This document shows, one piece after another, positions 34,719-44,228 of a stretch of DNA of 64,000 bases. A model generated the notes under the pieces. That model made no database searches. It saw nothing but the letters and a program-made list of their open reading frames with translations, and was not told where the DNA came from. Location of the stretch: assembly GCF_038811545.1 (NCBI RefSeq), contig NZ_CP133319.1, positions 372,001 through 436,000 of the forward strand, read 5' to 3'. Source of the stretch: Rhodoligotrophos sp. CJ14 (GTDB lineage: Bacteria > Pseudomonadota > Alphaproteobacteria > Rhizobiales > Im1). Positions within the stretch are counted from its first letter, which is position 1. Each line of letters begins with the position of its first letter. The position numbers and the translations under genes were made by a program.

Positions 34719-35897
34719 ATGAAATCCAAGCCTACTCTTCCCGCTGAGCTGTTCCCGGAACGCCGCGCCAAAGCTGTCGAACGAGCGACGGCAGCGGGGC
34801 TGGACGGACTGCTGGTCTGTTCGCGCGGCGGCGGCACCGTCGATCGCTATGCCGATGTGATGTATCTGACCAACTTCTACACGTCCTTTCCCTATACGCC
34901 TGATCACGAGGGTGCCTGGAACGGACGGGCCCATTCCTTCCTCGTGCTCCCCTGCGGCGGAAAACCGAGGCTGGTCATCGATATTCCCAATGACGGCTCC
35001 ATTCACCTGAATGACGGCGAGATACTCTACACCGATTATGTGATTGATCAGACCATTCAAGCCTTGCGCGACGCTGGCCTGACCAATGCCAGAATTGGTC
35101 TGGTAGGCGAAGATGTTCTGCCCGTGAGCTTCTTCCGCAAGATCACCAAAGCCTTGCCCGAGCTCAGGCTCGAGAATGCCGACCACATCCTGGCGGGCTT
35201 GCGCGCGATGAAATCCCCAGCTGAGATCGAGATGCTGCGCCATGCCTCTTGGCTGGGCTCGCGCATGATGGACACGATGATGGCAGCGGCCGTGCCCGGT
35301 GCCACTCATGGCGACATCGTCGCGGCCGGCATGCAGACGCTTATCCCTGAGGGCGGCATTCTCTATAACAGCTTCATGGCCTCAGGCCGCGGCGGCGAAC
35401 AGCCGAAGATCGTGCGTCAGAATTTCCCGACCTGGGGCAATTCCGCTCCGATCGAGGCCGGCGATTGGATCAGGTTCGGCATTTCCGGCATGTATGGCGG
35501 CTATGTGTTCGATCTCGCCCGCTCCAAGGCGGTCGGGGAGCCGACCAAGACCCAGGTCGAGATGTTCGAGGCGGCCATCTCCTGCATCGAGGCGGGCATG
35601 GAAGCCGTAAAGCCCGGCGCGACGGCCGGCGACCTCGCCGCGGCAGGGCTCGGCCGCCAGCGTGCTCTGGGCTTCGAGATCAAGGGCGTGTTCTCCGGAC
35701 TGGGACACGGGATCGGCCTCGGCTGGGATGTTCCCTGGCTCACCCTGAACGAGCCGACGCCCATCGTCCCCAACATGGTCCTATGCCTCGAGCGCACCCT
35801 GACCCGTGACGGCCATCTCGGCGATTTCGAGGAGACGATCCTGGTGACGGAGAACGGCGCCGAGCTCATCACCGACGCCATCAAGCGCTATTGGTAG
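34719..35897 (+). CDS. M24 family metallopeptidase-like hydrolase (Xaa-Pro peptidase/creatinase fold)
   Basis: 392 residues. The creatinase-type N-terminal domain covers about 1-160 and the pita-bread catalytic domain about 165-385. The five metal ligands are present: Asp249 (GDWIRF), Asp265 (YVFDLAR), His330 (GLGHGIGL), Glu358 (CLERTL) and Glu372 (DFEETI). The enzyme should therefore be an active metal-dependent hydrolase of a C-N bond, such as Xaa-Pro, creatine, ectoine or a related amide. AGGAG lies six bases before the ATG. It opens the catabolic cluster and is divergent from the GntR regulator. The context (amine oxidase, polyamine-type importer) argues for a small-molecule amide rather than peptides. 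Confidence 0.9.
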   Translation: MKSKPTLPAELFPERRAKAVERATAAGLDGLLVCSRGGGTVDRYADVMYLTNFYTSFPYTPDHEGAWNGRAHSFLVLPCGGKPRLVIDIPNDGSIHLNDGEILYTDYVIDQTIQALRDAGLTNARIGLVGEDVLPVSFFRKITKALPELRLENADHILAGLRAMKSPAEIEMLRHASWLGSRMMDTMMAAAVPGATHGDIVAAGMQTLIPEGGILYNSFMASGRGGEQPKIVRQNFPTWGNSAPIEAGDWIRFGISGMYGGYVFDLARSKAVGEPTKTQVEMFEAAISCIEAGMEAVKPGATAGDLAAAGLGRQRALGFEIKGVFSGLGHGIGLGWDVPWLTLNEPTPIVPNMVLCLERTLTRDGHLGDFEETILVTENGAELITDAIKRYW

Positions 35898-36015
35898 TGC
35901 GGCGCCAGAACCATCGGCGCAGCTGGGAATTCGGATTACAGATTGATTGCGCTCATGACAGAGTATCGCTGGCCAGGCAACCGCCGCGAGGGCAAGGCGG
36001 AATACGGTGAGCCCC

Positions 36016-37302
36016 ATGTCGATCGATAGTCTCTGGGCCGCCACAGCGGCAACGACGCCCTATGCGAGCCGACCGCTCCTGGGCGAGGTAAAGGCGGATA
36101 TCGCCATCGTCGGTGGCGGCTTCACCGGCCTTTCCGCGGCCTTGCATCTCGCGGAGGGCGGCCGCGAGGTCGTGCTTGTCGAGGCAGAGACGATCGGTTT
36201 CGGAGCGAGCGGCCGCAATGGCGGTCAGGTCAATCCCGGGCTCAAGCACGATGAGGCAGCCCTACGGCGCAAGTTCGGCGACGAGGCCGGGAGCGCCTTT
36301 CATCGCTTGGGCCAGGAGGCACCGGATTTCCTACCTGAGCTCATCAGCCGCCTTGGCCTCAACTGTCGCTACCAGCGCTGCGGATTGATCCGTCTCGCCC
36401 ACAACAAGCCCGCCTTCTCGGCCATGCAGGCCGCTGCCACGGCACTCGAGCGTGATGGCATTGCCATCGAGCATCTGCCCGATGCGGAGGCGGTTTACCG
36501 ACGCGTCGGCACGCGCGCCTATCTTGGCGGCATGATCGATCCACGCGGCGGCAGCGTGCATCCGCTGGATCTCTCCCGCGAGCTGGCGCGCGCCGCCGAA
36601 CGGGCCGGTGCACTGATCCACACCGAAAGCCCTGCCCAGGCGCTCAAACCGCAGAACGGCGGCTGGCGGGTCGAAACGCGCGAGGGCGCCGTTGCGGCGC
36701 GCGAAGTGATCATCGCCACCAACGGTTATACCGATGGGCTTATCCCCGGACTTGCACAATCCCTGCTACCCGTGAACAGTTTCCAGGTTGCGACCACGCC
36801 TCTGCCGGAAACCCTCCGCCGTGAGATTCTGCCAAGCCGCAATACGGTTTATGACAGCCGCCGGCTTGTCCTCTATTTCCGCCGAACCTGGGATGATCGC
36901 GTGATGCTCGGCGGGCGTGCCTCCTTCTCCTCTGCCCTCCTCACCAGTGAGAAGCGTGAGGATTATTCCGTGCTGGAGCGGGTTCTCACCGGCATTTTTC
37001 CGCAGCTTAGGGGCCAGCCGATTGCGCATCGTTGGACCGGGCTCGTCTGCATCACCTTCGACTATCTGCCTCATTATCACCGCCCCGAGCCAGGCCTTCA
37101 CGTACTGGTTGGCTTCAATGGCCGCGGCGTTGCCCTGACCAACCGCGCGGGCGCCTGGCTTGCCCGCAGCATCATGGGCCAGAAGGACAGCGGCGCCATT
37201 CCAGTCACCCCGATCCGGCCGGTGCCCTTGCATGAGTACCGCGCGCCCATGCTCAATCTGGCAATGCAGTTCAACCGGGTTCTCGATGTTCTCGGACGCT
37301 AG
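36016..37302 (+). CDS. FAD-dependent amine/amino acid oxidoreductase (DAO family)
   Basis: 428 residues. The N-terminal dinucleotide-binding motif is IAIVGGGFTGLSAALHLAEG with the acidic end VLVEAE, and it is followed by FGASGRNGGQVNPGL, a feature of the gamma-glutamylputrescine oxidase (PuuB)/glycine oxidase group. The C-terminal part has a flavin-contact segment VGFNGRGVALTNRAGAWLA. It likely oxidises a primary or secondary amine to an imine/aldehyde with oxygen as acceptor. A GTG at 36007 gives three extra residues. The aldehyde dehydrogenase at the end of the cluster would take the aldehyde onward. The exact substrate cannot be read. Confidence 0.88.
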   Translation: MSIDSLWAATAATTPYASRPLLGEVKADIAIVGGGFTGLSAALHLAEGGREVVLVEAETIGFGASGRNGGQVNPGLKHDEAALRRKFGDEAGSAFHRLGQEAPDFLPELISRLGLNCRYQRCGLIRLAHNKPAFSAMQAAATALERDGIAIEHLPDAEAVYRRVGTRAYLGGMIDPRGGSVHPLDLSRELARAAERAGALIHTESPAQALKPQNGGWRVETREGAVAAREVIIATNGYTDGLIPGLAQSLLPVNSFQVATTPLPETLRREILPSRNTVYDSRRLVLYFRRTWDDRVMLGGRASFSSALLTSEKREDYSVLERVLTGIFPQLRGQPIAHRWTGLVCITFDYLPHYHRPEPGLHVLVGFNGRGVALTNRAGAWLARSIMGQKDSGAIPVTPIRPVPLHEYRAPMLNLAMQFNRVLDVLGR

Positions 37303-37448
37303 TTTCAGAAATTCTGAAAGGATCGTAAAAATTACGCGATTGATTTAACCGGCGGATTGACCAGGATGCCCACGAGACGGCTGCCGCCAATATTGGCGCG
37401 GAGCGGAATGGTTCATGGCTCTCGGATGGCCGAGCGACGGAGAAGATG

Positions 37449-38453
37449 ATGCTGTTCATCGATGGGTTGAATTGCAGCAAGTTTGACAGAGCGGTTTTCG
37501 AAGAGCTGCGCGATGGCGGCATGAGCTGCATCACGACCTGTCTCGGCTTCTGGGAAGACACCACCGAATCCCTGGATGCTCTGGGCCGGTTCCGCGATGT
37601 CGTGCGCGCCAATGCCGATCTGGTCGCGATTGCCCGCACCGCCGCGGAGATCGAAGCGATTGTCGCCTCCGGACGCTGCGCCCTGCTCGTCGGATACCAG
37701 AACACGACGGCTCTGAGCGGCCGCATTCGCTATGCGGAATTCTTCGCCGAGCTCGGCGTTCGGGTGATGCAGCTTACCTATAACAATCAGAACGAGTTCG
37801 GCGGCAGCTGCTATGAGCCGAATGACAGCGGCATCAGCCGCTTCGGCCGCGAGATGGTGGCGGAGTTCAACCGGGTCGGCATCCTGATCGACCTCTCCCA
37901 TGTGGGCGAGCGCACCTGCCGCGACGTGATCGCGATCTCAGAGAAGCCGGTGTCGGTGACCCATGCCAACCCCTCGGACCTCATTCCGCATCTCCGCAAC
38001 AAGTCCAATACGCTCATCAGGGAACTTGCGGCCAAGGGCGGCGTCATCGGCCTTGCAACCTATGCCAATATCTCTGGCGACTACATTCAAAGCGCGGATA
38101 AATGGTCGGAGATCGTCGCCTATGCGGCCGACGTCGCGGGCATCGATCACATCGCGATCGGCACCGACCATGGACGCAATATCGGCATGCCCGAGCTTGA
38201 TTGGATGCGCATGGGCCGCTGGTCGCGCATCCCGAATTTCGGCGCAGGATCGGCCGCCCGCCCCGGCAAAGTGCCGGAGCCGGAATGGCTGAAGACCATG
38301 CGCACTTTCGGCGGCATCGCCGATGCCCTTGGCCGCCGGGGCTTCTCTGAAGCTGAGACCGCAGCGATCATGGGGGGCAATTGGCTGCGCCTCTACAGGC
38401 AGGTGTTCGACGAGGTCGTCGAAGCACAGCCCGCATCGGTGCGCGCGGCGTAA
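37449..38453 (+). CDS. Membrane dipeptidase-like (M19 family) protein with altered metal site
   Basis: 334 residues with a TIM-barrel M19-like layout. Two family His motifs are intact: IDLSHVGERT and SVTHANPSD. The N-terminal HxD ligand pair of renal dipeptidase (DGHND) is replaced by DGLNCS (Leu7, Cys9). The bridging Glu region appears to read VGYQNTTAL, with Gln. Half of the binuclear centre therefore seems lost. Similar divergent M19 proteins occur in amine and betaine catabolic clusters, so this is probably a subfamily with a different reaction. The ATG at 37449 has GGAG six bases upstream; an ATG directly before it is also possible. It is part of the 34.7-46.4 kb cluster. Confidence 0.85.
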   Translation: MLFIDGLNCSKFDRAVFEELRDGGMSCITTCLGFWEDTTESLDALGRFRDVVRANADLVAIARTAAEIEAIVASGRCALLVGYQNTTALSGRIRYAEFFAELGVRVMQLTYNNQNEFGGSCYEPNDSGISRFGREMVAEFNRVGILIDLSHVGERTCRDVIAISEKPVSVTHANPSDLIPHLRNKSNTLIRELAAKGGVIGLATYANISGDYIQSADKWSEIVAYAADVAGIDHIAIGTDHGRNIGMPELDWMRMGRWSRIPNFGAGSAARPGKVPEPEWLKTMRTFGGIADALGRRGFSEAETAAIMGGNWLRLYRQVFDEVVEAQPASVRAA

Positions 38454-38534
38454 CCGGGCTGGCAGCTCGATGGCGGACCGCCAGCGGGGAGCATGGCGAG
38501 CCTGCCCGAGCAGGTGAAATGGGGAGTGGAGAAC

Positions 38535-39617
38535 ATGACAAGCGGAGTGGATAAGAAGCAAGGCGTTTCCCGACGTGGCTTTCTCATGGGCGCGGCCGGG
38601 ACGGGATTGGCGGCCGGCATGGGCTTTCCCGCCATAAGACCCTCGCGCGCCGCGGCCGGTCGCGTCGTCTATGCGACCTGGGGCGGATCATGGGAAGTTG
38701 CCATCAAGAAGGCCTGGTTCGAGCCGTTCACCAAGGCGACCGGCATCGAGGTGGTGGCCGTCCAGGACAATACCTATGGCAAGTTCCAATCCATGGTCGA
38801 GAGCGGCTCGACCGAATGGGACGTGGTGGAAACCAACCCGGACTTCCAATTCATCGGCGCTGAGCGCGGCCTGCTCGAGCCTTTGGATTTCTCGATCATC
38901 GACAAGTCGAAGATCATGCCCGGCGACAATTTCGTCACCGACTATTCCGTCCCGCAGGTGCTCTGGTCGCGCCTCATGGCCTATAATACCAAGGCGCTCA
39001 ACAACAAGGTGCCGGAGGATTACAAGGCCCTCTTTGACCTCGACGGCTTCCCCGGCAAGCGGGCCTTCTACACCAATCCCAATTCCGGTGCCTTCGAAGC
39101 AGCCCTTCTGGCCGACGGCGTGCCGCCCGATCAGCTCTACCCGCTCGATATCGATCGCGCGCTTGAGAAATGGAGCGAGATCCGTGACCAGATCAGCTTC
39201 TATGAGACCAATGCCCAGGCCCAGCAATATATCTCGGACGGCCAGGCGGCACTCTCCGTGATGCCTGATGGCCGTGCCCTTGCCGCAGTAAAGGATGGCT
39301 CGCCCGTCGCGATCCAGTACAACCAGAGCATCATGACCTGGTCCTCCATGGTGGTCCCGAAAGGTGCCAAGAACCGGGACAATGCCATGAAGTTTCTGGC
39401 CTATGTCTTGAGCCCGGAGGCCCAAGCGGCGATCGCCAACGAATATACCTACGGACCGGTCGTGCCTGATGCCTTCAAGCTGATCTCGCCTGAGCGGGCC
39501 AATATCCTCTCCGGCGGGCCTCAGCAGCAGGGCAAGTTCATCATGGCCAACGAGAAATGGTGGGCCGAGAATTTGGAAGAAGCCAGTGAGCGCCTGACAG
39601 AATGGCGTCTGATGTAA
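38535..39617 (+). CDS. ABC transporter substrate-binding protein, PotD/PotF type, Tat-exported
   Basis: 360 residues. The N-terminus has a twin-arginine motif (SRRGFLMGAAGTG) and a signal sequence. The mature part (VVYATWGGSWEVAIKKAWF, then DNTYGKFQSMVESGSTEWDVV) matches spermidine/putrescine-type binding proteins of solute-binding family 1. It captures the substrate in the periplasm and delivers it to the permeases encoded just downstream. The ATG at 38535 follows GGAG at three bases. The ligand could be a polyamine, a betaine-like compound or another cation. Confidence 0.92.
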   Translation: MTSGVDKKQGVSRRGFLMGAAGTGLAAGMGFPAIRPSRAAAGRVVYATWGGSWEVAIKKAWFEPFTKATGIEVVAVQDNTYGKFQSMVESGSTEWDVVETNPDFQFIGAERGLLEPLDFSIIDKSKIMPGDNFVTDYSVPQVLWSRLMAYNTKALNNKVPEDYKALFDLDGFPGKRAFYTNPNSGAFEAALLADGVPPDQLYPLDIDRALEKWSEIRDQISFYETNAQAQQYISDGQAALSVMPDGRALAAVKDGSPVAIQYNQSIMTWSSMVVPKGAKNRDNAMKFLAYVLSPEAQAAIANEYTYGPVVPDAFKLISPERANILSGGPQQQGKFIMANEKWWAENLEEASERLTEWRLM

Positions 39618-39733
39618 GCCCGTTGGCGCATCGGTCGGGCCGGCTTTCCGGTCCGTCCGACGCGCAGGCCCTGCCGGATCCGGCTGTCGTAGCGGGAGGT
39701 CGCATCCGGTTGCTGCCGCATGGAGTTTCCAAC

Positions 39734-40573
39734 ATGCGCCTGTTGATCCGCCGCAATGCGCCGGCCCTGCTGCTGGCCCCGGCCTTCATTCTGCTTGCGG
39801 CATTCTTCATCGTGCCCGTGCTGCGCCTTGTCGGGCTGAGCTTCGAGGGCTCCTCCGGCGCATTCGAGCATTATGCGCGCATTGCCGAACGCCCGGTCTA
39901 TCTGCAGGTCCTTCAGCGCACCTTCCTGACCAGCGCCGCCACCGCGATCCTCTGTGCCATTCTCGGCTATCCCGTCGCTTATAGGCTCGCCACCGCCTCG
40001 GCCCGCACGCGCCTGATCTTGCTCGCGCTCATCCTGATCCCGTTCTGGACCAATTTGCTCGTGCTTTGCTATGGCTGGCTGATCGTCCTCAATCCGCAAG
40101 GTGCGCTCAACACGCTGCTGACCAGCCTCGGACTTGCCAGCGTGCCGATCCCCATGAGCGGCAATATCGTCGGCGTCCTCGTCGGCATGGTGCAGACCAT
40201 GCTGCCTTATATGGTGCTGCCGGTTGCAGCCAACATGGCGCGCATTGACGAGCGGGTTCTGCAGGCGGCTCGGAGCCTTGGCGCACCGCCACTCCAGGTC
40301 TTTCTGAGGGCCTACCTGCCGATGACCCTTCCCGGCGTCATGGCCGGCGCCCTTCTCGTCTTCATCATGAGCATCGGCTTCTTCGTGATCCCCGCCATCC
40401 TCGGCGGCACACGCGACATCTTCATCGCCCAATTGATCGAGATGAACATCAACCGTGTGATGAACTGGGGCTTTGCGGCCTCGCTCTCGACCATCGTGCT
40501 GGTGGCAACGCTCGTTCTCTACGTGATTGGCGTGCGCTGGTTCCGGCTCGGCACCGTCTGGGGCCAGTCATGA
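39734..40573 (+). CDS. ABC transporter permease, PotB type
   Basis: 279 residues from the ATG at 39734, which has GGAG eight bases upstream. An in-frame ATG at 39602 overlaps the preceding gene and adds 44 non-conserved residues. Six membrane segments are visible, starting ALLLAPAFILLAAFFIVPVL. The ATPase-contact EAA loop lies in ARSLGAPPLQVFLRAYLPMTLPGV. It is the first inner-membrane subunit of the four-gene importer. Its stop overlaps the next permease start by four bases. Confidence 0.93.
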   Translation: MRLLIRRNAPALLLAPAFILLAAFFIVPVLRLVGLSFEGSSGAFEHYARIAERPVYLQVLQRTFLTSAATAILCAILGYPVAYRLATASARTRLILLALILIPFWTNLLVLCYGWLIVLNPQGALNTLLTSLGLASVPIPMSGNIVGVLVGMVQTMLPYMVLPVAANMARIDERVLQAARSLGAPPLQVFLRAYLPMTLPGVMAGALLVFIMSIGFFVIPAILGGTRDIFIAQLIEMNINRVMNWGFAASLSTIVLVATLVLYVIGVRWFRLGTVWGQS

Positions 40574-41364
40574 CCCCGCGCCGCCCGCTCCAATTCGTCA
40601 TCACCGCGACCGTGGCCCTGGTGATGCTGATGATGATCCTGCCCAATATCATCATCATTCCCGCATCCTTCGGCGGCGAGGACTACATCATCTTCCCGCC
40701 GCGCTCGCTCAGCACGAAATGGTATGAAGCCTTTGTGAGCACGCCCTCCTGGCAGCACGCGACGCTCAACAGCTTCATTGTCGCGCTCTGTTCGGCCGCG
40801 GCGGCAACCGTGATCGGCACGCTCGCAGCCTTGGGCCTCGTGCGGCTTGCCCCGCGCACGCGCAGCTTCATCATGAGTGTCTTCCTGCTGCCGACCATCG
40901 TGCCGACCATCATCACCGCGGTCGCCCTCTATAATGTTCTCGCAACCGCGGGAATGCGCGGCGGCATCTTCGGCATCGTGCTGGGCCATACGATCATCGC
41001 GACCCCCTTCGTGGTGATCAATGTGGTCGCGGCTCTCCAGCGCATGGATATGCGCCTCGAGCATGGTGCCCGCAGCCTCGGCGCCTCGCCCTGGCGTGCC
41101 TTCTATTACGTGACGCTGCCGATCATCTGGCCGGGCATTGCCGCCGGCGCGGTCTTCGCCTTCCTCACCTCCTTCAGCGAAATCGTGCTGTCGCTCTTTC
41201 TCACCAGCGGCTCCAGCACCACGCTTCCCGTTCAGATGTGGAGCGGCATACGCTTCGAGATCAACCCGACGGTCGCGGCGGCATCGAGCCTCTTCGTGGT
41301 CCTGTCCTGCATCATGCTGCTGCTGATCGGCATGTTGCGCCGGAAGGGAGAAACAACTCCATGA
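40570..41364 (+). CDS. ABC transporter permease, PotC type
   Basis: 264 residues, six membrane segments (first one TATVALVMLMMILPNIIII). The EAA loop is in ARSLGASPWRAFYYVTLPIIWPGI. It is the second permease of the importer, pairing with the product of the gene before it. Translational coupling is likely on both sides: ATGA overlaps with the upstream permease and with the downstream ATPase gene. Confidence 0.93.
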   Translation: MTPRRPLQFVITATVALVMLMMILPNIIIIPASFGGEDYIIFPPRSLSTKWYEAFVSTPSWQHATLNSFIVALCSAAAATVIGTLAALGLVRLAPRTRSFIMSVFLLPTIVPTIITAVALYNVLATAGMRGGIFGIVLGHTIIATPFVVINVVAALQRMDMRLEHGARSLGASPWRAFYYVTLPIIWPGIAAGAVFAFLTSFSEIVLSLFLTSGSSTTLPVQMWSGIRFEINPTVAAASSLFVVLSCIMLLLIGMLRRKGETTP

Positions 41365-42500
41365 ACAATAAACTCGCATTGATGGCGGCCGATGACGGGC
41401 CGGCGCTCCGCCCAGGCGGACAATCCGCTGTCACGGCCGGCCCGGTCAAGCGCGAGCCCGCCGGAACGCACCGCCTCGGTTCGGATATCGAGGTGCGTGG
41501 GCTTTCCAAGCGCTATGGCGAAAGCCTTGTCGTGAACGACATCTCCTTCACCGTGCATGCGGGTGAGTTCCTGACGCTCCTCGGCGCGAGCGGCTCGGGC
41601 AAATCGACCACCTTGATGATGATCGCCGGCTTCGTCGAGCCGACCGCGGGAACGATCCTGCTTGGCGGGCGCGATATTGCTCCTCTCCCCCCGGAGAAGC
41701 GCAATCTGGGCGTGGTGTTCCAGAACTATGCCCTGTTCCCCCATATGAACGTGTTCGACAACATCGCCTTCCCCCTGAAGATGCGCGGGGCCAGCCGCGC
41801 CGAGATAAACGACAAGGTGGGCAAGGTGCTCGACCTCGTGGAGCTCGATGAGCGCCGCCACCACCGCATTGCGCAGCTCTCCGGTGGCCAGCAGCAGCGG
41901 GTCGCGCTGGCGCGGGCGCTGGTGTTCGAGCCGCCGGTCTTGTTGATGGATGAGCCCATGGGCGCCCTCGACCGCCGTCTGCGCGAGCAGTTGCAGCGCG
42001 AGGTCATGCGCATCCAGCGCAGCCTCGGCCTCACGGTCATCTCGGTCACCCATGACCAGGAAGAGGCGCTGCTGATGTCGGACCGCATCGCCATCATGGC
42101 GGATGGCGCCATTCAGCAGATCGACAGCCCGCAAGCGATCTATCGCTCACCGCGCACCCCCTTCGTTGCGTCCTTCCTCGGCGACAGCAATTTCCTCCGC
42201 GTCCGCAGCGCCGATCTCGTGCCGGCGCCGGAAGCGGCCTCCGATGGGTCGGGCCTTCGCAAGGCCATGATCCGGCCGGAGGACATTCACATCGTCAGCG
42301 CCGGCCAGTCTTCGGACATCACCCTGCCCGGCACCATCGACAGCATCGAGTTTCCCGGCGGTGCCTTGCGCGTCGCGATCAGCACCGAGGCTGGCCTGTT
42401 CGAAGCGCGCCTTCATCACAGCGAAGTCGAAGGCCTCGGCCGTGGCTCGGCCGTGACCATCGGCTGGCGCCGCGACGACATGGTGCTGTTCGAGGAATAG
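41361..42500 (+). CDS. ABC transporter ATP-binding protein, PotA type
   Basis: 379 residues from the ATG at 41361. About 35 polar residues precede the ATPase domain, which contains Walker A (GASGSGKST), the Q-loop (NLGVVFQNYALFPHMNVFDN), the signature (LSGGQQQRVALARAL), Walker B (VLLMDEPMGALD) and the H-loop (SVTHDQEEAL). A C-terminal TOBE-like domain follows (MIRPEDIHIV, IDSIEFPGGALRV). It powers the PotDBCA-type importer in this cluster. The stop is about 40 bases before the next gene. Confidence 0.95.
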   Translation: MNNKLALMAADDGPALRPGGQSAVTAGPVKREPAGTHRLGSDIEVRGLSKRYGESLVVNDISFTVHAGEFLTLLGASGSGKSTTLMMIAGFVEPTAGTILLGGRDIAPLPPEKRNLGVVFQNYALFPHMNVFDNIAFPLKMRGASRAEINDKVGKVLDLVELDERRHHRIAQLSGGQQQRVALARALVFEPPVLLMDEPMGALDRRLREQLQREVMRIQRSLGLTVISVTHDQEEALLMSDRIAIMADGAIQQIDSPQAIYRSPRTPFVASFLGDSNFLRVRSADLVPAPEAASDGSGLRKAMIRPEDIHIVSAGQSSDITLPGTIDSIEFPGGALRVAISTEAGLFEARLHHSEVEGLGRGSAVTIGWRRDDMVLFEE

Positions 42501-42539
42501 GGTTGAGTGGCCCGAGCGCGGCTCGAGGGATCAAACGCC

Positions 42540-44228
42540 ATGGCACAGAGCACTGACGCACATCACGACCAGGCGACGAAGACGCCATTGCGCAGCCCGG
42601 AGCTGGTCATGCGGCTTGCCCGCCTGGGCTCGATGCACATGTCGCGCCTGAGCTTCACCCGCACCCTTGTCAGGCGGGCGCGCGAGAATGGCTGGCAAGT
42701 GACCCGTCCGGTCTGGGACTTGGACGAGAACGGTTATGGCCGCGCCGTCTATGCGGTGCGTATCGGCAATCGCGACTACAGCCTCGTTGCCTTCTCGCAA
42801 TATCTCGCACCCGAGATGCGCATCGATCGGGTCATCGCCCAGGCCTGGGACACCTGCTACGTGCTCTATGACGGCCTTCCCGATCAGGCGGAGCTCGATC
42901 GTCTTCAGCAATGCGTGCCGTATCAGGAGGCGCGGCGCTATACTGAGCGCGAGCTGGTCCTGGCACGCGCCAACAAGAGCGAACGGCTGTTCGATCTTGT
43001 CCAGGAGGCATTGGCGGCGGGCCGTCAGCCGGACGAAGCGGCCCTCCGCGAGATCGGCTATCTCCTGCGCACCAGCGCCGTCTATGGCAATGGCAAATTC
43101 GGCATAGCCGATTGGCAGGTGATCGCGGAACGGCCGGAATTTTCAGGCCCCTTCATGGCCGAAATGCTCACCGTCTGGCTCATCCGCACCTTCACTGTGG
43201 ACCTGGTCGAGCATTGCGCCCGCATGATCTCGCCCGCAACAGCCGTGCGCCTTGATCCCGCCTTGCGGCGCCGGCTCGGCATCGGCAACTCCACAGGCCT
43301 CGGCATGGCACCCTTCCTCGTGCGCCATCCTAGGCTTCTGCATCGCTGGATTCTAGCGCGGGAAACGGCCCTTGCCCGGGTGCGCGATATCGCGCATCTC
43401 ACCCCCGCGACGCTCGATCACTTCAACAAGGCGCTTACGACGGCGCTCCAGGATTATCGCTGGTGGCGGAGCGAGGATGAGGAGCAATCGGCCCGCATTG
43501 CCCGCCTCTGCGAAGATCTTGAGATCGCGCGGGGCTGGACCGGGCAGCTGACCGAGGCCACGGACCATCCGTGGGATCTCCTCTACCGCCGTGCCGAGGC
43601 GAGTTTGAGCCTTGATGGCCAGGAATGCCTGGTGTCGCTCCTGATCGAGCCCCAGGGGCACCTCATCGATGATCTCTCGGCCACCATGGCCAATGATGAG
43701 GACGAGATCGGCCGTATCGACGGGGCCATGACCTGCGGTACACTGGCCGAGACCATCCGGGCGCATTATGGCTGGGCACTCGGCATCGACTTCACCCATC
43801 CTGATGCGACCGCCCGCTTCTGGTACACTTCGCAGGAAAAGCTCGAACCACGCCTTGGCTGGCGGGGCGACGATGAAGGCGATGAACTGGAATTGCCGCT
43901 GGGCTATGCCCGCGAGGCAAAGCGCCTCTATGAGGTTCTGCTGACGCGGCCGGAAGACGAGCGCGTCGGGCAGTTGGCTATCGATGAACCCGAGTTGAGG
44001 CACACGATCAGACGGGCGCAATGTATCCCGTCCCACCCTTACGGGGAGATCCGCGACAATATTCTCAGCGCCGACCTGCGCCCGCTCGATCTCATGCGCT
44101 GCAAGCTCTCATTCCTAGGCGCTGCCTTCTACGACCCGCGCTCCAATCTGAGCCTGCGCATCAGGCTCTACCAAGGCGCACCTTTCCCCGATGAGCTTCA
44201 CGAGACCGGAAATGACGCAACTTGGTAG
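42540..44228 (+). CDS. Unrecognised 562-residue cytoplasmic protein of the catabolic cluster
   Basis: 562 residues and no family I can name. It has no signal peptide or membrane segments. The N-terminal part (LARLGSMHMSRLSFTRTLVR, ENGWQVTRPVWDLDENGYGR) is compact and mixed alpha/beta. The middle is helical, with DFTHPDATARFWYTSQEKLE and QCIPSHPYGEIRDNILSADL later on. I recall similar proteins next to DUF3726 genes in alphaproteobacterial catabolic clusters. Its stop overlaps the DUF3726 start by 17 bases, suggesting the two products act together. It could be an enzyme or a subunit of one; the sequence alone gives no catalytic signature. The ATG at 42540 was chosen over an upstream start at 42507. 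Confidence 0.75.
   Translation: MAQSTDAHHDQATKTPLRSPELVMRLARLGSMHMSRLSFTRTLVRRARENGWQVTRPVWDLDENGYGRAVYAVRIGNRDYSLVAFSQYLAPEMRIDRVIAQAWDTCYVLYDGLPDQAELDRLQQCVPYQEARRYTERELVLARANKSERLFDLVQEALAAGRQPDEAALREIGYLLRTSAVYGNGKFGIADWQVIAERPEFSGPFMAEMLTVWLIRTFTVDLVEHCARMISPATAVRLDPALRRRLGIGNSTGLGMAPFLVRHPRLLHRWILARETALARVRDIAHLTPATLDHFNKALTTALQDYRWWRSEDEEQSARIARLCEDLEIARGWTGQLTEATDHPWDLLYRRAEASLSLDGQECLVSLLIEPQGHLIDDLSATMANDEDEIGRIDGAMTCGTLAETIRAHYGWALGIDFTHPDATARFWYTSQEKLEPRLGWRGDDEGDELELPLGYAREAKRLYEVLLTRPEDERVGQLAIDEPELRHTIRRAQCIPSHPYGEIRDNILSADLRPLDLMRCKLSFLGAAFYDPRSNLSLRIRLYQGAPFPDELHETGNDATW

Noticed and set aside
34719-35897. Calling the M24 protein ectoine hydrolase (DoeA)
   Set aside because: DoeA is also an M24 protein, but the other ectoine genes (doeB, doeC, doeD) are not in the cluster and the N-terminal sequence does not look like the DoeA start I remember.
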